A stretch of DNA of 64,000 nucleotides from UBA7662 sp036787895 (lineage in GTDB: Bacteria > Bacteroidota > Bacteroidia > UBA7662), in assembly GCA_036787895.1 (NCBI GenBank), contig DAIQOK010000011.1:35538-99537 (forward strand), written 5' to 3'. Below the pieces are notes generated by a model that searched no databases, was not told where the DNA came from, and saw only the letters and a program-made list of their open reading frames with translations. Position 1 is the stretch's first letter; each line of letters starts with the position of its first letter. This document shows, piece by piece, positions 8,095 through 17,697 of this stretch. A program made the position numbers and the translations under genes.

Positions 8095-9555
8095 TTATTT
8101 GCCCAACTTGGCATAAGCCAGTTGAAGAGAAACATCATTGTCGGCCATCAGCTTCAATTTATCCCCTTTCAAAATTCTGGTTGAACCATTAGGTGTAATA
8201 AACTTGCCATCACGTTGAATGAGTACTATCAATACTGTCTTCGGTAAGCCCAAGCTCATTATTTCTTTGCCGATAACCGGGTTTTCATCACCAATTGAAA
8301 AATCGACCATTACGTTTTTAGCTTGATCAGAGAGTTCCAAATCAAGTGCAAAACGACGTTTTTTAGTTGCCGGAACTGTCAGTCCAAGAAAATCGGCAAA
8401 AAGTGCCAGGGTAGTTCCCTGGAGCAGTACGGAGCTCACAGAAATAAAAAAAACCAAGTGAAAAATCTCATCCGCTTTATTTATTCCCGCCAGCAGAGGA
8501 TAAGTAGCGAATACGATAGGTACTGCCCCGCGCAGACCAACCCATGAAATAAAAATACGTTCCTTGCGACGCAGATGAAAAAACGGCAGACTCAAATAAA
8601 CCGCCAATGGCCGGGCAACAAACATAAGGAAAAGTGCAATCAACAAGCCAGTAGCTGCAATTGGTAGTATTTTGTTGGGGAAAACCAACAAACCCAGCGT
8701 AAGGAACATAACAATTTGCATCAACCAGGCCAGGCCATCGAAGTATTGAATTAAAGTCTTTTTGTGCACAAATGCCCTGTTTCCCAAAACAACAGCAGCC
8801 AGGTAAATGGCCAAAAAGCCATTGCCACCTACAAAGTCAGTGATTGAAAAGGTAAAAAAGGCCAATGCCATCAACAAAACCGTGTATAGCCCTTCAACCT
8901 CGAGTCTGATTTTGTTCATTAACTGAATCATCACCAAACCCATAAGCAGGCCAATGCCGGCACCCAACAGCATTTGTTTGAAAAACATGGGTACCAACCA
9001 CCACACCGAAGCGTCGGGCAATTGAACCAGCTGCACCATAGCGATAGTAAGGAAGTAGGCCATAGGATCGTTACTACCGCTCTCCAACTCCAATAACGGC
9101 CTCAATCCACCTTTTAAACCCACGCTTCGTGTTCGCAATATCGAAAACACCGCTGCAGCATCGGTCGATGATACAATGGCTCCCAACAGCATGCCTTCTG
9201 CAAAACTGAAATCAGTAAGTAGCCATACGAAGGTGCCTACACTCAAAGCCGTAAGCAGCACACCTAGGGTTGAAAGTACTATTCCCTTTTTCAGTACCGG
9301 TTTAATGCTCTCCCACTTGGTTTCAAGTCCTCCCGAAAACAAGATGAATGTCAAAGCGATTACCCCCAAAAACTGGGTAATCGCCGGGTCGTTGAAATGT
9401 ATCTGGCCAATGCCGTCGGAGCCAGCCAACATGCCCACGCCCATAAAAATGATGAGCGAAGGTATACCATAGCGGGTACTCAACTTGCTGGCCACTATGC
9501 TCAGAAAAAGCAGTAGCGAGCCTATGAGTATGATATTTTCGGAGCTAAAATTCAT
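8095..9555 (-). CDS. Potassium/proton antiporter, CPA1 family with TrkA-C domain
   Basis: This 486-residue inner membrane protein exchanges K+ (or Na+) for H+ and belongs to the NhaP2/CvrA type. About a dozen membrane segments run from residue 5 to about 390. Transporter motifs include GGLETKWESI, GAIVSSTDAAAVFSIL and LLELESGSNDPMAYFLT (the ND ion-binding pair). The tail from about residue 400 is a TrkA-C-like regulatory domain (IGKEIMSLGLPKTVLIVLIQ), as in NhaP2. The ATG at 9555 is preferred to a TTG three codons upstream. No partner gene is adjacent. Confidence 0.85.
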   Translation of the reverse strand: MNFSSENIILIGSLLLFLSIVASKLSTRYGIPSLIIFMGVGMLAGSDGIGQIHFNDPAITQFLGVIALTFILFSGGLETKWESIKPVLKKGIVLSTLGVLLTALSVGTFVWLLTDFSFAEGMLLGAIVSSTDAAAVFSILRTRSVGLKGGLRPLLELESGSNDPMAYFLTIAMVQLVQLPDASVWWLVPMFFKQMLLGAGIGLLMGLVMIQLMNKIRLEVEGLYTVLLMALAFFTFSITDFVGGNGFLAIYLAAVVLGNRAFVHKKTLIQYFDGLAWLMQIVMFLTLGLLVFPNKILPIAATGLLIALFLMFVARPLAVYLSLPFFHLRRKERIFISWVGLRGAVPIVFATYPLLAGINKADEIFHLVFFISVSSVLLQGTTLALFADFLGLTVPATKKRRFALDLELSDQAKNVMVDFSIGDENPVIGKEIMSLGLPKTVLIVLIQRDGKFITPNGSTRILKGDKLKLMADNDVSLQLAYAKLGK

Positions 9556-9582
9556 TGGTTGCAAAATACGACCAAAAAAAAC

Positions 9583-9613
9583 AAGGCCGGAAACAATTGC
9601 TGCTTCCGGCCTT
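9583..9613 (-). terminator. Intrinsic terminator after secDF
   Basis: The 10-bp perfect stem AAGGCCGGAA/TTCCGGCCTT has an 11-base loop. On the minus strand it is followed by TG and a run of about eight T residues. It is 20 bases past the secDF stop codon and just before the antiporter start, so it separates the two. Confidence 0.85.
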
Positions 9614-9632
9614 TAAATGACTTAAAATTGAA

Positions 9633-12608
9633 TTACTTCTTCTTTACCATTTTACCTGAATCGAGCACTATAGCCGATGCGATAAAGATGGAAGAATAAG
9701 TACCGGCAATCAAACCGATGAGCAAAGCGAAAGTGAAACCTTTGATCACCTCACCCCCGAAGAGGAAGAGTACCAATACCACCAAAATGGTAGTCAAAGC
9801 CGTGATGATGGTACGACTAAAAGTAGTATTGATGGCCGAGTTGATAACTGTTTCATTGTCTTCGCCATGATGCAGACCTAAAAACTCACGCATACGGTCA
9901 AATACAACCACGGTATCGTTGATAGAATAACCAATAATAGTGAGTATCGCTGCGATAAAGGCCTGGTCGACTTCCATGCTGAATGGCATAAACTTCCAAA
10001 GCAAGGAATACAAGCCTAGCACAAACAAAACGTCGTGCAATAACGATGCTGCAGCTCCTAATGAATACTGCCACTTCCGGAAACGTATCAGGATATAAGC
10101 AGCAATGACCAGTATCGAAATGATGATAGACATGATGGCCGAAGCTTTGATATCGTCGGCAATGGTTGGACCTACCTTTTGTGAACTCAGGATACGATTA
10201 GCTTTGAAAGTATCGAAATCAACCTTATTGACCATGATGGTACTTAAACCGGCATGTAATTTCTCCTCTACCTCAACATCCGTTTCCGGAGAGTTATCAT
10301 CGATTTTAAATGAAGTGGTGATTTTAAATTTGTCGGCCGCGCCAAAAGTTTTAACCTCTGGTGCTCCTTCAAAGAAAGGCTCTAAGGCAGCACGCAAATC
10401 GGTCGACCGTTTGGCCTCATCAAATTGAACGACATAAGAACGACCTCCTTTAAAATCAACACCGAGGTTAAATCCGGTAGTTGCCATTGAAATGATACCG
10501 GCAAGAATCACAGCTCCTGAGAACATATACCAATACTTCCGTTTAGTAAGGAAGTTGATATTCATATTGCTAAACAATTTGAAGCTCCAGGCAGTACCGA
10601 AATTAACCACTTTTTCGCGCGCTACCTGCCAGTCGATTAACATACGGGTAATAAATATGGCACTGAAAAGTGAAGTCAGAATACCGATGATGAGCGTGGT
10701 GGCGAAACCGCGGATAGGACCAGTACCAAACGAGTAAAGAATGATACCTACCAATAAGGTAGTTACGTTGGCATCGATGATCGAAGAATAAGCGTTCTTA
10801 AAACCATCAATAATCGCCTGACGCATGGCCTTTCCTTTTGCCAACTCTTCACGAATACGTTCGAAAATGAGTACGTTGGCATCTACCGACATACCGATAG
10901 TTAATACGATACCGGCAATACCAGGCAAGGTAAGCACGGCCTGTAACGACGCCAGTACACCAAAAATAAAGAAGATGTTTGCTGCTAAGGCAACCGTTGC
11001 TATCACACCACCCCGGGCATAGTAGGCAATCATAAACAGGACCACCAGCATCAAACCACTGATCATCGACAATACACCAGAGCTAACCGCTTCGGCACCA
11101 AGGCTCGGACCTACAATAGCCTCTTCCACAATACGGGCAGGAGCAGGTAATTTACCGGCTTTGAGGATGTTGGCTAAGTCTTTCGCTTCGTCGGTGGAGA
11201 AGTTTCCGGAGATAGATGACATACCGCCTGAAATTTCACCCTGAACGTTCGGGTAAGAATACACATAATCATCAAGTACGATAGCAATGCTGCGCTCTAC
11301 ATTATCGGCAGTTAAACGACGCCAGATTTTAGCACCTTCCGCATTCATGGTCATGCTCACTTCTACCTGACCAAAATTGTCAACTGATTCACGGGCTTCC
11401 GTAATCACATCACCCTCGAGTGGAGCACGGCTGTCGTTGGCACGGGTTTTAATGGCGACGAGATCTACGAATTTATTGCCATCTCCACGACCTTTAACCG
11501 TCCAAAGCAAACGGAGGTTGCGGGGTAACATGGCTTTAACTTCCGGTGAAGCCAATAAGGCATTTACCTTGGCGGTATCTTTAACACTGGCAGTTCCTAC
11601 AGCCGGACCTTTGTTGGCGCGGGTAGAACCATCTTCACCCTGAAAAACGGCTGGCATTAATACGGCAAACAAGGGGTTTTCGGCACGGGCCTGAGCGGCA
11701 TCTAAACCGCCGGCTGTATCTGCTTCAGCCTTTTCAGCCAATTGACTCATGAGGTCATCGGACTTTTTGGTGGTGTCGCTGGCCGAAGATGTTGTTTTAG
11801 CAGCAGCGGTTGAATCGGTGCCTTTGGCCAACTTAGCACGGTCGCCGAGCATTTTGTTCACTTCGAACATACGCTCAAGTATTTCACCTGCCTCGTAGGT
11901 TTCCCAGAACTCCAATTTGGCGGAACCTTGCAAAAGACGACGTACACGCTCCGGATTATCAACACCCGGTAATTCAATGATGATGCGACCTGTACCTTGC
12001 TGACGCTGGATGTTCGGTGAAGTCACCCCGAATTTGTCGATACGGGTGCGGAGGATGTTGAACGAGCGATCAATGGCCCCCTCGGTTTCGGCACGGATAA
12101 CTTCCATCACCTGGGCATTGCTCGAATTGTAGTCGATTTTACCCTGATTTTCACGGGTGGCAAAAATGGCCGCTAATTTACCGTTGGCATCAAGCTCGGT
12201 AAACGACTGCTCAAACAAAGTTACATAGTCGAGCTGGCTGCTGGCCTGACGCTGTGCTGCCATTTCGAGGGCCTTGTTGAAATTGGCATCCTTGCTGTAG
12301 TTGCTGAGCGCCTTGATGACATCGGCCACCGACACTTCCATCACCACATTCATACCACCCTGGAGGTCAAGACCCAGATTCAGCTGCTGTTCTTTGGCTT
12401 GTTGATAGGTAAAACTGCGGATACCGAGATTGTAAACGGTTACATCCGACAAAGAATCGAGGTAACGGCGTTCAACTGCTGCGTCGCCTTTGGCGAATTC
12501 AGCAGCTTTTTTCTCTACACGACTGGTTACCAGCGTGAAAGAGAGCTGGTACAAACATACCAGCGCGAAGGCGATCACGAAAAACCGGATCATTCCTTTT
12601 GCTTTCAT
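9633..12608 (-). CDS. secDF: Protein translocase SecDF, fused
   Basis: This 991-residue fusion of SecD and SecF assists the Sec translocon using the proton gradient. It has an N-terminal membrane segment (residues 7-27), the SecD D1 motif LNLGLDLQGGMNV, a large periplasmic domain, and SecD helices after GKLPAPARIVEEAIVGPSLG. The SecF half begins around residue 690, with FNLGVDFKGGRSYVVQFD and later TIIGYSINDTVVVFDRMRE. An Ala/Ser/Lys-rich low-complexity insert lies near residues 260-300. Fusion into one chain is usual in Bacteroidota. It is terminated by its own hairpin. Confidence 0.95.
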   Translation of the reverse strand: MKAKGMIRFFVIAFALVCLYQLSFTLVTSRVEKKAAEFAKGDAAVERRYLDSLSDVTVYNLGIRSFTYQQAKEQQLNLGLDLQGGMNVVMEVSVADVIKALSNYSKDANFNKALEMAAQRQASSQLDYVTLFEQSFTELDANGKLAAIFATRENQGKIDYNSSNAQVMEVIRAETEGAIDRSFNILRTRIDKFGVTSPNIQRQQGTGRIIIELPGVDNPERVRRLLQGSAKLEFWETYEAGEILERMFEVNKMLGDRAKLAKGTDSTAAAKTTSSASDTTKKSDDLMSQLAEKAEADTAGGLDAAQARAENPLFAVLMPAVFQGEDGSTRANKGPAVGTASVKDTAKVNALLASPEVKAMLPRNLRLLWTVKGRGDGNKFVDLVAIKTRANDSRAPLEGDVITEARESVDNFGQVEVSMTMNAEGAKIWRRLTADNVERSIAIVLDDYVYSYPNVQGEISGGMSSISGNFSTDEAKDLANILKAGKLPAPARIVEEAIVGPSLGAEAVSSGVLSMISGLMLVVLFMIAYYARGGVIATVALAANIFFIFGVLASLQAVLTLPGIAGIVLTIGMSVDANVLIFERIREELAKGKAMRQAIIDGFKNAYSSIIDANVTTLLVGIILYSFGTGPIRGFATTLIIGILTSLFSAIFITRMLIDWQVAREKVVNFGTAWSFKLFSNMNINFLTKRKYWYMFSGAVILAGIISMATTGFNLGVDFKGGRSYVVQFDEAKRSTDLRAALEPFFEGAPEVKTFGAADKFKITTSFKIDDNSPETDVEVEEKLHAGLSTIMVNKVDFDTFKANRILSSQKVGPTIADDIKASAIMSIIISILVIAAYILIRFRKWQYSLGAAASLLHDVLFVLGLYSLLWKFMPFSMEVDQAFIAAILTIIGYSINDTVVVFDRMREFLGLHHGEDNETVINSAINTTFSRTIITALTTILVVLVLFLFGGEVIKGFTFALLIGLIAGTYSSIFIASAIVLDSGKMVKKK

Positions 12609-12685
12609 GGAATTAAAATTTAAAAAGATGTTAGGTTAATAAAAGAGGTAAATGGGCGAAGCCCGGAGCTGCAAAACCAATTATT

Positions 12686-13036
12686 TCAGGGTGCCTGTGC
12701 AGGCTGAATGCAAGTCATGCGTATTTCCTGTTGCCCGATACTGTTTTCGGTAGGCAAAGCTAGGGTGGTGTGCTGATGAACAGGTTCATCGGCGATTTCA
12801 GGCCATAAAACTGTCAAAATCGCGGCATCGGTCCGTAAATTGAGCTGTATGCCACTACCGGGCTGCACCAATTGTAATGGCTCAATCACGGGGCGTTCAT
12901 TCTCTTCTTCTCCTGACGCTGTCTCCAGTACAATCACCGGACGCTCAGCTTCCAGCAAGCTGGTCCAGGCGGCAGTCACAGTCGACATACCCCAAAGCAT
13001 GGCGAAAAGACAGAGATAGAACTGTTTGAGTTTCAT
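12686..13036 (-). CDS. Small exported protein of unknown function
   Basis: This 116-residue protein has a signal peptide (MKLKQFYLCLFAMLWGMSTVTA) and an acidic middle in which ERPVI occurs twice about 20 residues apart. The remaining residues suggest a short beta-structured domain. I recognise no family. It sits between the TrkA-type regulator (40 bases upstream) and secDF (77 bases downstream), all on the minus strand, so it may share their transcript. A small GGGC-GAA-GCCC hairpin follows it at 12654-12664 but lacks a good T tract. Confidence 0.55.
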   Translation of the reverse strand: MKLKQFYLCLFAMLWGMSTVTAAWTSLLEAERPVIVLETASGEEENERPVIEPLQLVQPGSGIQLNLRTDAAILTVLWPEIADEPVHQHTTLALPTENSIGQQEIRMTCIQPAQAP

Positions 13037-13076
13037 AAGCGCTTGCGAAAATAAGGTTTATCGGTTAGTTCACAAG

Positions 13077-13772
13077 CTATTTATTGAGATCCACGAATTT
13101 CTCAATGTCGGTGTTTTTGCCAAGCAAGATCATATAGTCGGTGTCGTACAAAACGGTATCCGACTTTGGCACACCCATAATGTGGTATTCGGTGGTCCGA
13201 TCACCGTCGGCATTCACTGATTCGTAGGAACGGCGTATCGTAATGAGATTGAGATTGTACTTATTTCGCAAACCAATTTCGATGACCGTTTTGCTGGCCA
13301 CACCTGAAGGTGTGCGCAATTCCACTATCTGATAATCGTCGGGCAATTGGAAAAAACTCACCAGATCGGGATTGAGCAAACGGCCGGCAACCGAAATACC
13401 CACCTCATCTTCGGGCGAGAGCACTTCCTGTACACCCAACTTCTGCAAAATACGTTGCTGCTGCTCGTTGGAAGCCCGGGCGATAATACGTTTTACCTTC
13501 AACTCCATCAAAACTACGGTAGTTAGCAGCAAGGCCTCAAAATCCTGACCGATGGCCACAACTACCCCCTCGAGATCCTGTACATTTTGAGAGCGAAGGG
13601 CTTTGATGTCGGTTGAATCGAGCTGGACGGCAAAAGCTACCTCATCGCGCAGCGCATCTACCCGCTCAGCGATATTGTCGATGGCCATCACTTCGGCACC
13701 CCTGGCCGACAAAGTACGGGCGATGGTGGTGCCAAAACGGCCGAGACCTATGACACCGAATCTGTTTTCCAT
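13077..13772 (-). CDS. TrkA/KtrA-type potassium channel regulatory subunit
   Basis: This 231-residue cytosolic protein gates a K+ uptake channel by binding nucleotides. The N-terminal RCK/TrkA-N Rossmann domain starts with FGVIGLGRFGTTIARTL (GxGxxG) and an acidic strand end (MAIDNI); the C-terminal TrkA-C domain is around residues 145-230. Its length matches KtrA. No KtrB/TrkH membrane partner is in the window, so the channel must be encoded elsewhere or this regulates another transporter. The first 25 bases overlap the end of udk, which implies co-transcription. Confidence 0.85.
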   Translation of the reverse strand: MENRFGVIGLGRFGTTIARTLSARGAEVMAIDNIAERVDALRDEVAFAVQLDSTDIKALRSQNVQDLEGVVVAIGQDFEALLLTTVVLMELKVKRIIARASNEQQQRILQKLGVQEVLSPEDEVGISVAGRLLNPDLVSFFQLPDDYQIVELRTPSGVASKTVIEIGLRNKYNLNLITIRRSYESVNADGDRTTEYHIMGVPKSDTVLYDTDYMILLGKNTDIEKFVDLNK

Positions 13773-14386
13773 TGTAGCTGGGTTTTGAGGTGATGTACCA
13801 ATACTTCCAGGCCTTTGTCGAAGCTTGTATTGTTGGTAATGATGATATCGCTAAAGGCTTTATACGGCAATAAATACTGCTCAAAAGCCGGTAATACATG
13901 GTTTTGCCATTGATAAAGCACTGTATCTTTCGGATAACCCCGTTCCTCGGCGTCACGTTTAAGTCTACGTTCGAGTTTCACATCTTCCTCGGCATCTATG
14001 AATACTTTGAGGTCGAGCAACTCGCGTATCTCCTCGTAATGAAAGACAAATAAACCCTCCATAATGATGACCGGTGCGGGTTTTACAACCAACAAACTGG
14101 CTTCTTTATCGGGATTATTGAAGGTATATTCTCTGAGATAAATCTCTTCTCCTTCGAGCAACTGGCACAAGTGACGGTAAAATTCGGTGCGGTTGATGGA
14201 GGTGGGCAGATCATAATTGATTTCACCGTTTTCGTCGCACAACTGCTGTTCTTGTGGTACGTAATAATTATCCTGGGAGATGACACAGAGCTGGTCTGTT
14301 TCAAATTGTGCCGCCAAACGCTGAATAAAAGTCGTTTTGCCGGATGCGCTGCCGCCTACTATGCCAACAAGATAAGGTCTTTCCAA
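13748..14386 (-). CDS. udk: Uridine kinase
   Basis: Udk (212 residues) phosphorylates uridine and cytidine for pyrimidine salvage. The P-loop is at the N-terminus (GIVGGSASGKTTFIQRL, residues 8-24); further family pieces are SQDNYYVPQE, NYDLPTSINRTEF and PVIIMEGLFVFHYEEIRELL. The length is as expected. The gene lies 39 bases downstream of the large TonB receptor and overlaps the K+ regulator gene at its end. Confidence 0.92.
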   Translation of the reverse strand: MERPYLVGIVGGSASGKTTFIQRLAAQFETDQLCVISQDNYYVPQEQQLCDENGEINYDLPTSINRTEFYRHLCQLLEGEEIYLREYTFNNPDKEASLLVVKPAPVIIMEGLFVFHYEEIRELLDLKVFIDAEEDVKLERRLKRDAEERGYPKDTVLYQWQNHVLPAFEQYLLPYKAFSDIIITNNTSFDKGLEVLVHHLKTQLQWKTDSVS

Positions 14387-14425
14387 AATGGGAGTTTGTG
14401 CGGCTTCAAATATACCTACTGTGGC

Positions 14426-16882
14426 TCAAAACTCGGCAATCAATCGCAGGTTAAGCATTCTTGCTGTTAAATAATTGGGCACAGCTTGTTGGAAACCCTC
14501 GGTATCCACTATCCAGAGGTAAGAGATGGTATTGTTGACCTGCAATAAGTTGAAAACCTCCGCATTCAACCATATACTGTTGAAGTTCTTCCAAAAGCCG
14601 CCTTTGACCTGCCTTTTGGTATTGGCACCCACCAATTGTTTGGCAAAACCGATATCTACCCGACGATAGGGCGGCATACGCAAGGTGTCGCCTGCCCGGT
14701 CGTAATTCGGCGGACCATAAGGCAAACGACTGCCATACACCACATTTAGATGTACCCGGTAGCTGGGATCGATGGGCAAATAATCCTGGAACATGATGTT
14801 GAAAGTCATGCGCTGATCGCTGGGGCGAGGAATATAGCCGACTTCTTCACCGGTTGAACTGCCGTCGGGATTGAGATAGGTATCACCAATGATGTTTTCG
14901 CCTGTTTTCATAAATGAAAGCGAGGCCCACGACTGCAGGGAATACACAAACTCACCATTGATCCGGAAGTCTATTCCCTGAGCATATGCCCGGGCATTGT
15001 TGGTACCGAGATAACGTAAACGCACATTATCGAGCTCATAAGGCACAATCTGGTACATGTCCTTATAATAAAGCTCGGTCACAAATCGAAAAGTGCGGTC
15101 CCAGGCCTTAAAGGTGTGGTCGCCACCAACTACATAATGTATGGCCCGCTGCGCACGAATGGCCGGATTCAATACACCGAAAGGATCACGCATTTCGCGG
15201 TAAAAAGCGGGTTGGCCATATAACCCTACGGCTGTACGAAACACCCAATCGTGTTCCCACCTTGGCTTGAAGGCTAATTCGGCCCGTGGACTTACCAAAA
15301 GTTCGTTGCTGTAGGTCCAGTAGTTAAAACGCACACCGGCAGTCAGGTTCAAATCGTACAAATCGTTGAGCAGATAGGTATCCTGCACATAACCGCTGAT
15401 GCGATTGGCATCTACCCGGTTAGCGGCATAAATGGTTTCATATAAATTCACTGCATCGTTGGCCAATGGTCCACGACCGGGCAAGGCAAAAGCTGCTGAA
15501 TCGATGTGTTTCCATTCCATGAGGCGGTCGGCTATGGCCTCTCGCTGTAAGCGCAAGCCCCATTGCAAATAGCCGGCAGTTAAACTCTGGTAATAGCCTT
15601 TGTGCTCGAGCGCGTATACCTGAACGGTCAACTGATTGCGGGCATAATCCTGAAAACCACCAATTCCCCGTGTAAAAGCCACCTTACCAAAATTCTCTGA
15701 ACCAATTTCAGTATCCAGCTGATTTAGTAACCAGGCGCCTTCTACATCAAAGTTTTCGCGTTCATCAGAGGTATAAGCCGAGGCTATAAACTTGAGTTGG
15801 GTGCGTGGATGGGGCTTGAAGGTTGCGGTGGCACCGGCAGTGAAAGTTTTGAATCGAGTAACTTCCTGTCCGTCAAAAAACACGCGTAGCTGCAGGGCTT
15901 CACGCACGGTACCGAAGACTGTCTCCCGGTTTTCAGGAACTACGGTAAAGTCGTTCTGATTGTAACTCAGCAACAACCCATACTCCCACTTTGGATTGGG
16001 TGCATAGGTAAAATAACCTTGTAAATCGGTTGATACCGGCTGGTATTCGCCCTGGGTATCGAGCGTGCCCAACAAATTGGATAGGGTGCGGTAACGACCA
16101 CCTATCAAATAGGTCATCTTTTTATCCTGCATCCGACCTTCAGTGGTAACATTGGCGCCCATCAGTCCGGCCTGAACGGTTGTTCTGAAAGCTTCGGGTT
16201 TACGATAACGCACATCGAGCACCGAACTCATTTTATCACCATAACGTGCTTCAAAGCCACCAGCCGAAAATTGTATGGCACCCACCATATCAGGATTGAT
16301 GAAACTCATCCCCTCCTGCTGACCGCTGCGCACCAAAACCGGTCGGTAGATTTCGATATCGTTTACGTACACCAGGTTTTCATCGAAATTACCACCCCGT
16401 ACCGTGTATTGCGAACTCAGCTCCTGACTCGGTCGCGCACCTGCGGCTTGTAACAACATCTCAAAATTACCACTCGGGTTGGCGAGGCTGCTATTGAGTT
16501 TCGGGTCGAGTTTTACGATGCCGGTAGTGCGTTGCATGCGGTCTTCAACAGTCACATCGGCTATGCCAATGCTTGTCATCTTCAACACCACATCCAGCTT
16601 TTTCTTTTCTCCCGGCTTCAGACGAATCATTTGCTGCATTTCTTCGTAACCCAGGTATTTAAAAATAAGCCTCAGATTACGCCCTGCAGGTAAATCAAGC
16701 TGGTAGCTGCCGTCGGAGGATGAAGCTACCCCGCTATTGAGTTCATGAACCAAAACGGTGACCAACTCCAACGGCTGACCTTTTTCGTCGCGAATCGTAC
16801 CCTGCACCGAAGCCCTTTCCTGGGCAACAGCCGTGACCAGCATGCCCCAAAGACTTAAGAAAAGCAGCAGTAAACGCGTCAT
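14426..16882 (-). CDS. TonB-dependent receptor with carboxypeptidase-like N-domain
   Basis: This 818-residue outer membrane receptor has a signal peptide (MTRLLLLFLSLWGMLVTAVA), a carboxypeptidase-D regulatory-like beta domain (residues about 25-105, GTIRDEKGQPLELVTVLVHE), a plug domain (YTVRGGNFDENLVYVNDIEI; ARYGDKMSSVLDVRYR) and a beta-barrel ending in LNLRLIAEF. No SusD-like gene is adjacent, so it is not a typical glycan-utilisation SusC. The ligand is unknown. It lies 18 bases after rpe and 39 before udk and may be co-transcribed with both. Confidence 0.88.
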   Translation of the reverse strand: MTRLLLLFLSLWGMLVTAVAQERASVQGTIRDEKGQPLELVTVLVHELNSGVASSSDGSYQLDLPAGRNLRLIFKYLGYEEMQQMIRLKPGEKKKLDVVLKMTSIGIADVTVEDRMQRTTGIVKLDPKLNSSLANPSGNFEMLLQAAGARPSQELSSQYTVRGGNFDENLVYVNDIEIYRPVLVRSGQQEGMSFINPDMVGAIQFSAGGFEARYGDKMSSVLDVRYRKPEAFRTTVQAGLMGANVTTEGRMQDKKMTYLIGGRYRTLSNLLGTLDTQGEYQPVSTDLQGYFTYAPNPKWEYGLLLSYNQNDFTVVPENRETVFGTVREALQLRVFFDGQEVTRFKTFTAGATATFKPHPRTQLKFIASAYTSDERENFDVEGAWLLNQLDTEIGSENFGKVAFTRGIGGFQDYARNQLTVQVYALEHKGYYQSLTAGYLQWGLRLQREAIADRLMEWKHIDSAAFALPGRGPLANDAVNLYETIYAANRVDANRISGYVQDTYLLNDLYDLNLTAGVRFNYWTYSNELLVSPRAELAFKPRWEHDWVFRTAVGLYGQPAFYREMRDPFGVLNPAIRAQRAIHYVVGGDHTFKAWDRTFRFVTELYYKDMYQIVPYELDNVRLRYLGTNNARAYAQGIDFRINGEFVYSLQSWASLSFMKTGENIIGDTYLNPDGSSTGEEVGYIPRPSDQRMTFNIMFQDYLPIDPSYRVHLNVVYGSRLPYGPPNYDRAGDTLRMPPYRRVDIGFAKQLVGANTKRQVKGGFWKNFNSIWLNAEVFNLLQVNNTISYLWIVDTEGFQQAVPNYLTARMLNLRLIAEF

Positions 16883-16900
16883 TCGTGGCTTAACGCAAAT

Positions 16901-17575
16901 TTAGTGGATGGCATTGTTGCGAACCGCAACTTCACGCAATTTGGTGATGGTTGGAATGGGCTCAGCTGCACTGAATACAAAATTACCGGCAACCAATACA
17001 TCGGCGCCAGCTTCAACCAAAGCAGCAGCATTTTGTTGGTTCACCCCACCATCAATTTCGATTTTAAACAACAGGCCTTCCTTGGCTCGGAAATCGGCCA
17101 ATGTGGCGACTTTGCGGTAGGTATTTTCAATGAATTTTTGTCCGCCGAAACCCGGATTTACACTCATTACACAAACCAGGTCGGCATCTCCCAAAACATC
17201 AAAAAGTCCTTCTGCCGGCGTATGAGGATTGATAGCCACCCCCGCTTGCATGCCTGCATTTTTAATTTCCTGAAACGAGCGATGTAAATGGGTTGAAGCT
17301 TCGAGATGAACGGTGAGTACAGCCGCGCCAGCCTCGGCAAAACGCTGGATATAACGCTCAGGCTGTACGATCATCAAATGTACGTCGAGTGGCTTGCGGG
17401 CAAATTTGCCGATGGCCTCCAGCACAGGAAAACCGAAGGAGATGTTGGGGACAAAAACACCGTCCATGATATCGATATGGAACCAGTCGGCCTGGCTGTT
17501 ATTCACCATCTCCACATCACGTTGAAGGTTAGCGAAATCGGCCGCCAGAATTGAAGGGGCTATCAAAGCTTGCAT
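16901..17575 (-). CDS. rpe: Ribulose-phosphate 3-epimerase
   Basis: Rpe (224 residues) interconverts ribulose-5-phosphate and xylulose-5-phosphate in the pentose phosphate pathway. The TIM-barrel signatures are complete: IAPSILAADFANL, WFHIDIMDGVFVPNISFG, LDVHLMIVQPERYI, VNPGFGGQKFIENT and EIDGGVNQQNA, which carry the metal-binding His/Asp residues and the phosphate-binding glycines. It is the first gene of the minus-strand group running to secDF. Confidence 0.95.
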   Translation of the reverse strand: MQALIAPSILAADFANLQRDVEMVNNSQADWFHIDIMDGVFVPNISFGFPVLEAIGKFARKPLDVHLMIVQPERYIQRFAEAGAAVLTVHLEASTHLHRSFQEIKNAGMQAGVAINPHTPAEGLFDVLGDADLVCVMSVNPGFGGQKFIENTYRKVATLADFRAKEGLLFKIEIDGGVNQQNAAALVEAGADVLVAGNFVFSAAEPIPTITKLREVAVRNNAIH

Positions 17576-17593
17576 GCCTCAAAGTTACGGTTT

Positions 17594-17669
17594 CATGAAT
17601 TCAAAATTTCAAATTGTCATCTTGACCCCAATTTTGAATTTGAAATTTTTTCAATTTTGAATTCTCATG
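17594..17669. repeat. AT-rich inverted repeat between divergent genes
   Basis: ATTCAAAATT (17599-17608) and AATTTTGAAT (17653-17662) form an inverted repeat, and similar units (AATTTTGAATTTGAAATT) lie between them. It lies between rpe and a divergent membrane protein gene and would fold into an imperfect cruciform or hairpin. The function is unknown. Confidence 0.5.
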
Positions 17670-17697
17670 CTATCTTGAGTTGCAAACAAAGCTCCTT

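Noticed and set aside
9633..12608. SecDF fusion as a novelty
   Set aside because: Single-chain SecDF is normal in Bacteroidota.
12654..12664. GGGC-GAA-GCCC hairpin as terminator after the small exported protein gene
   Set aside because: The stem is only four base pairs and no T tract follows.
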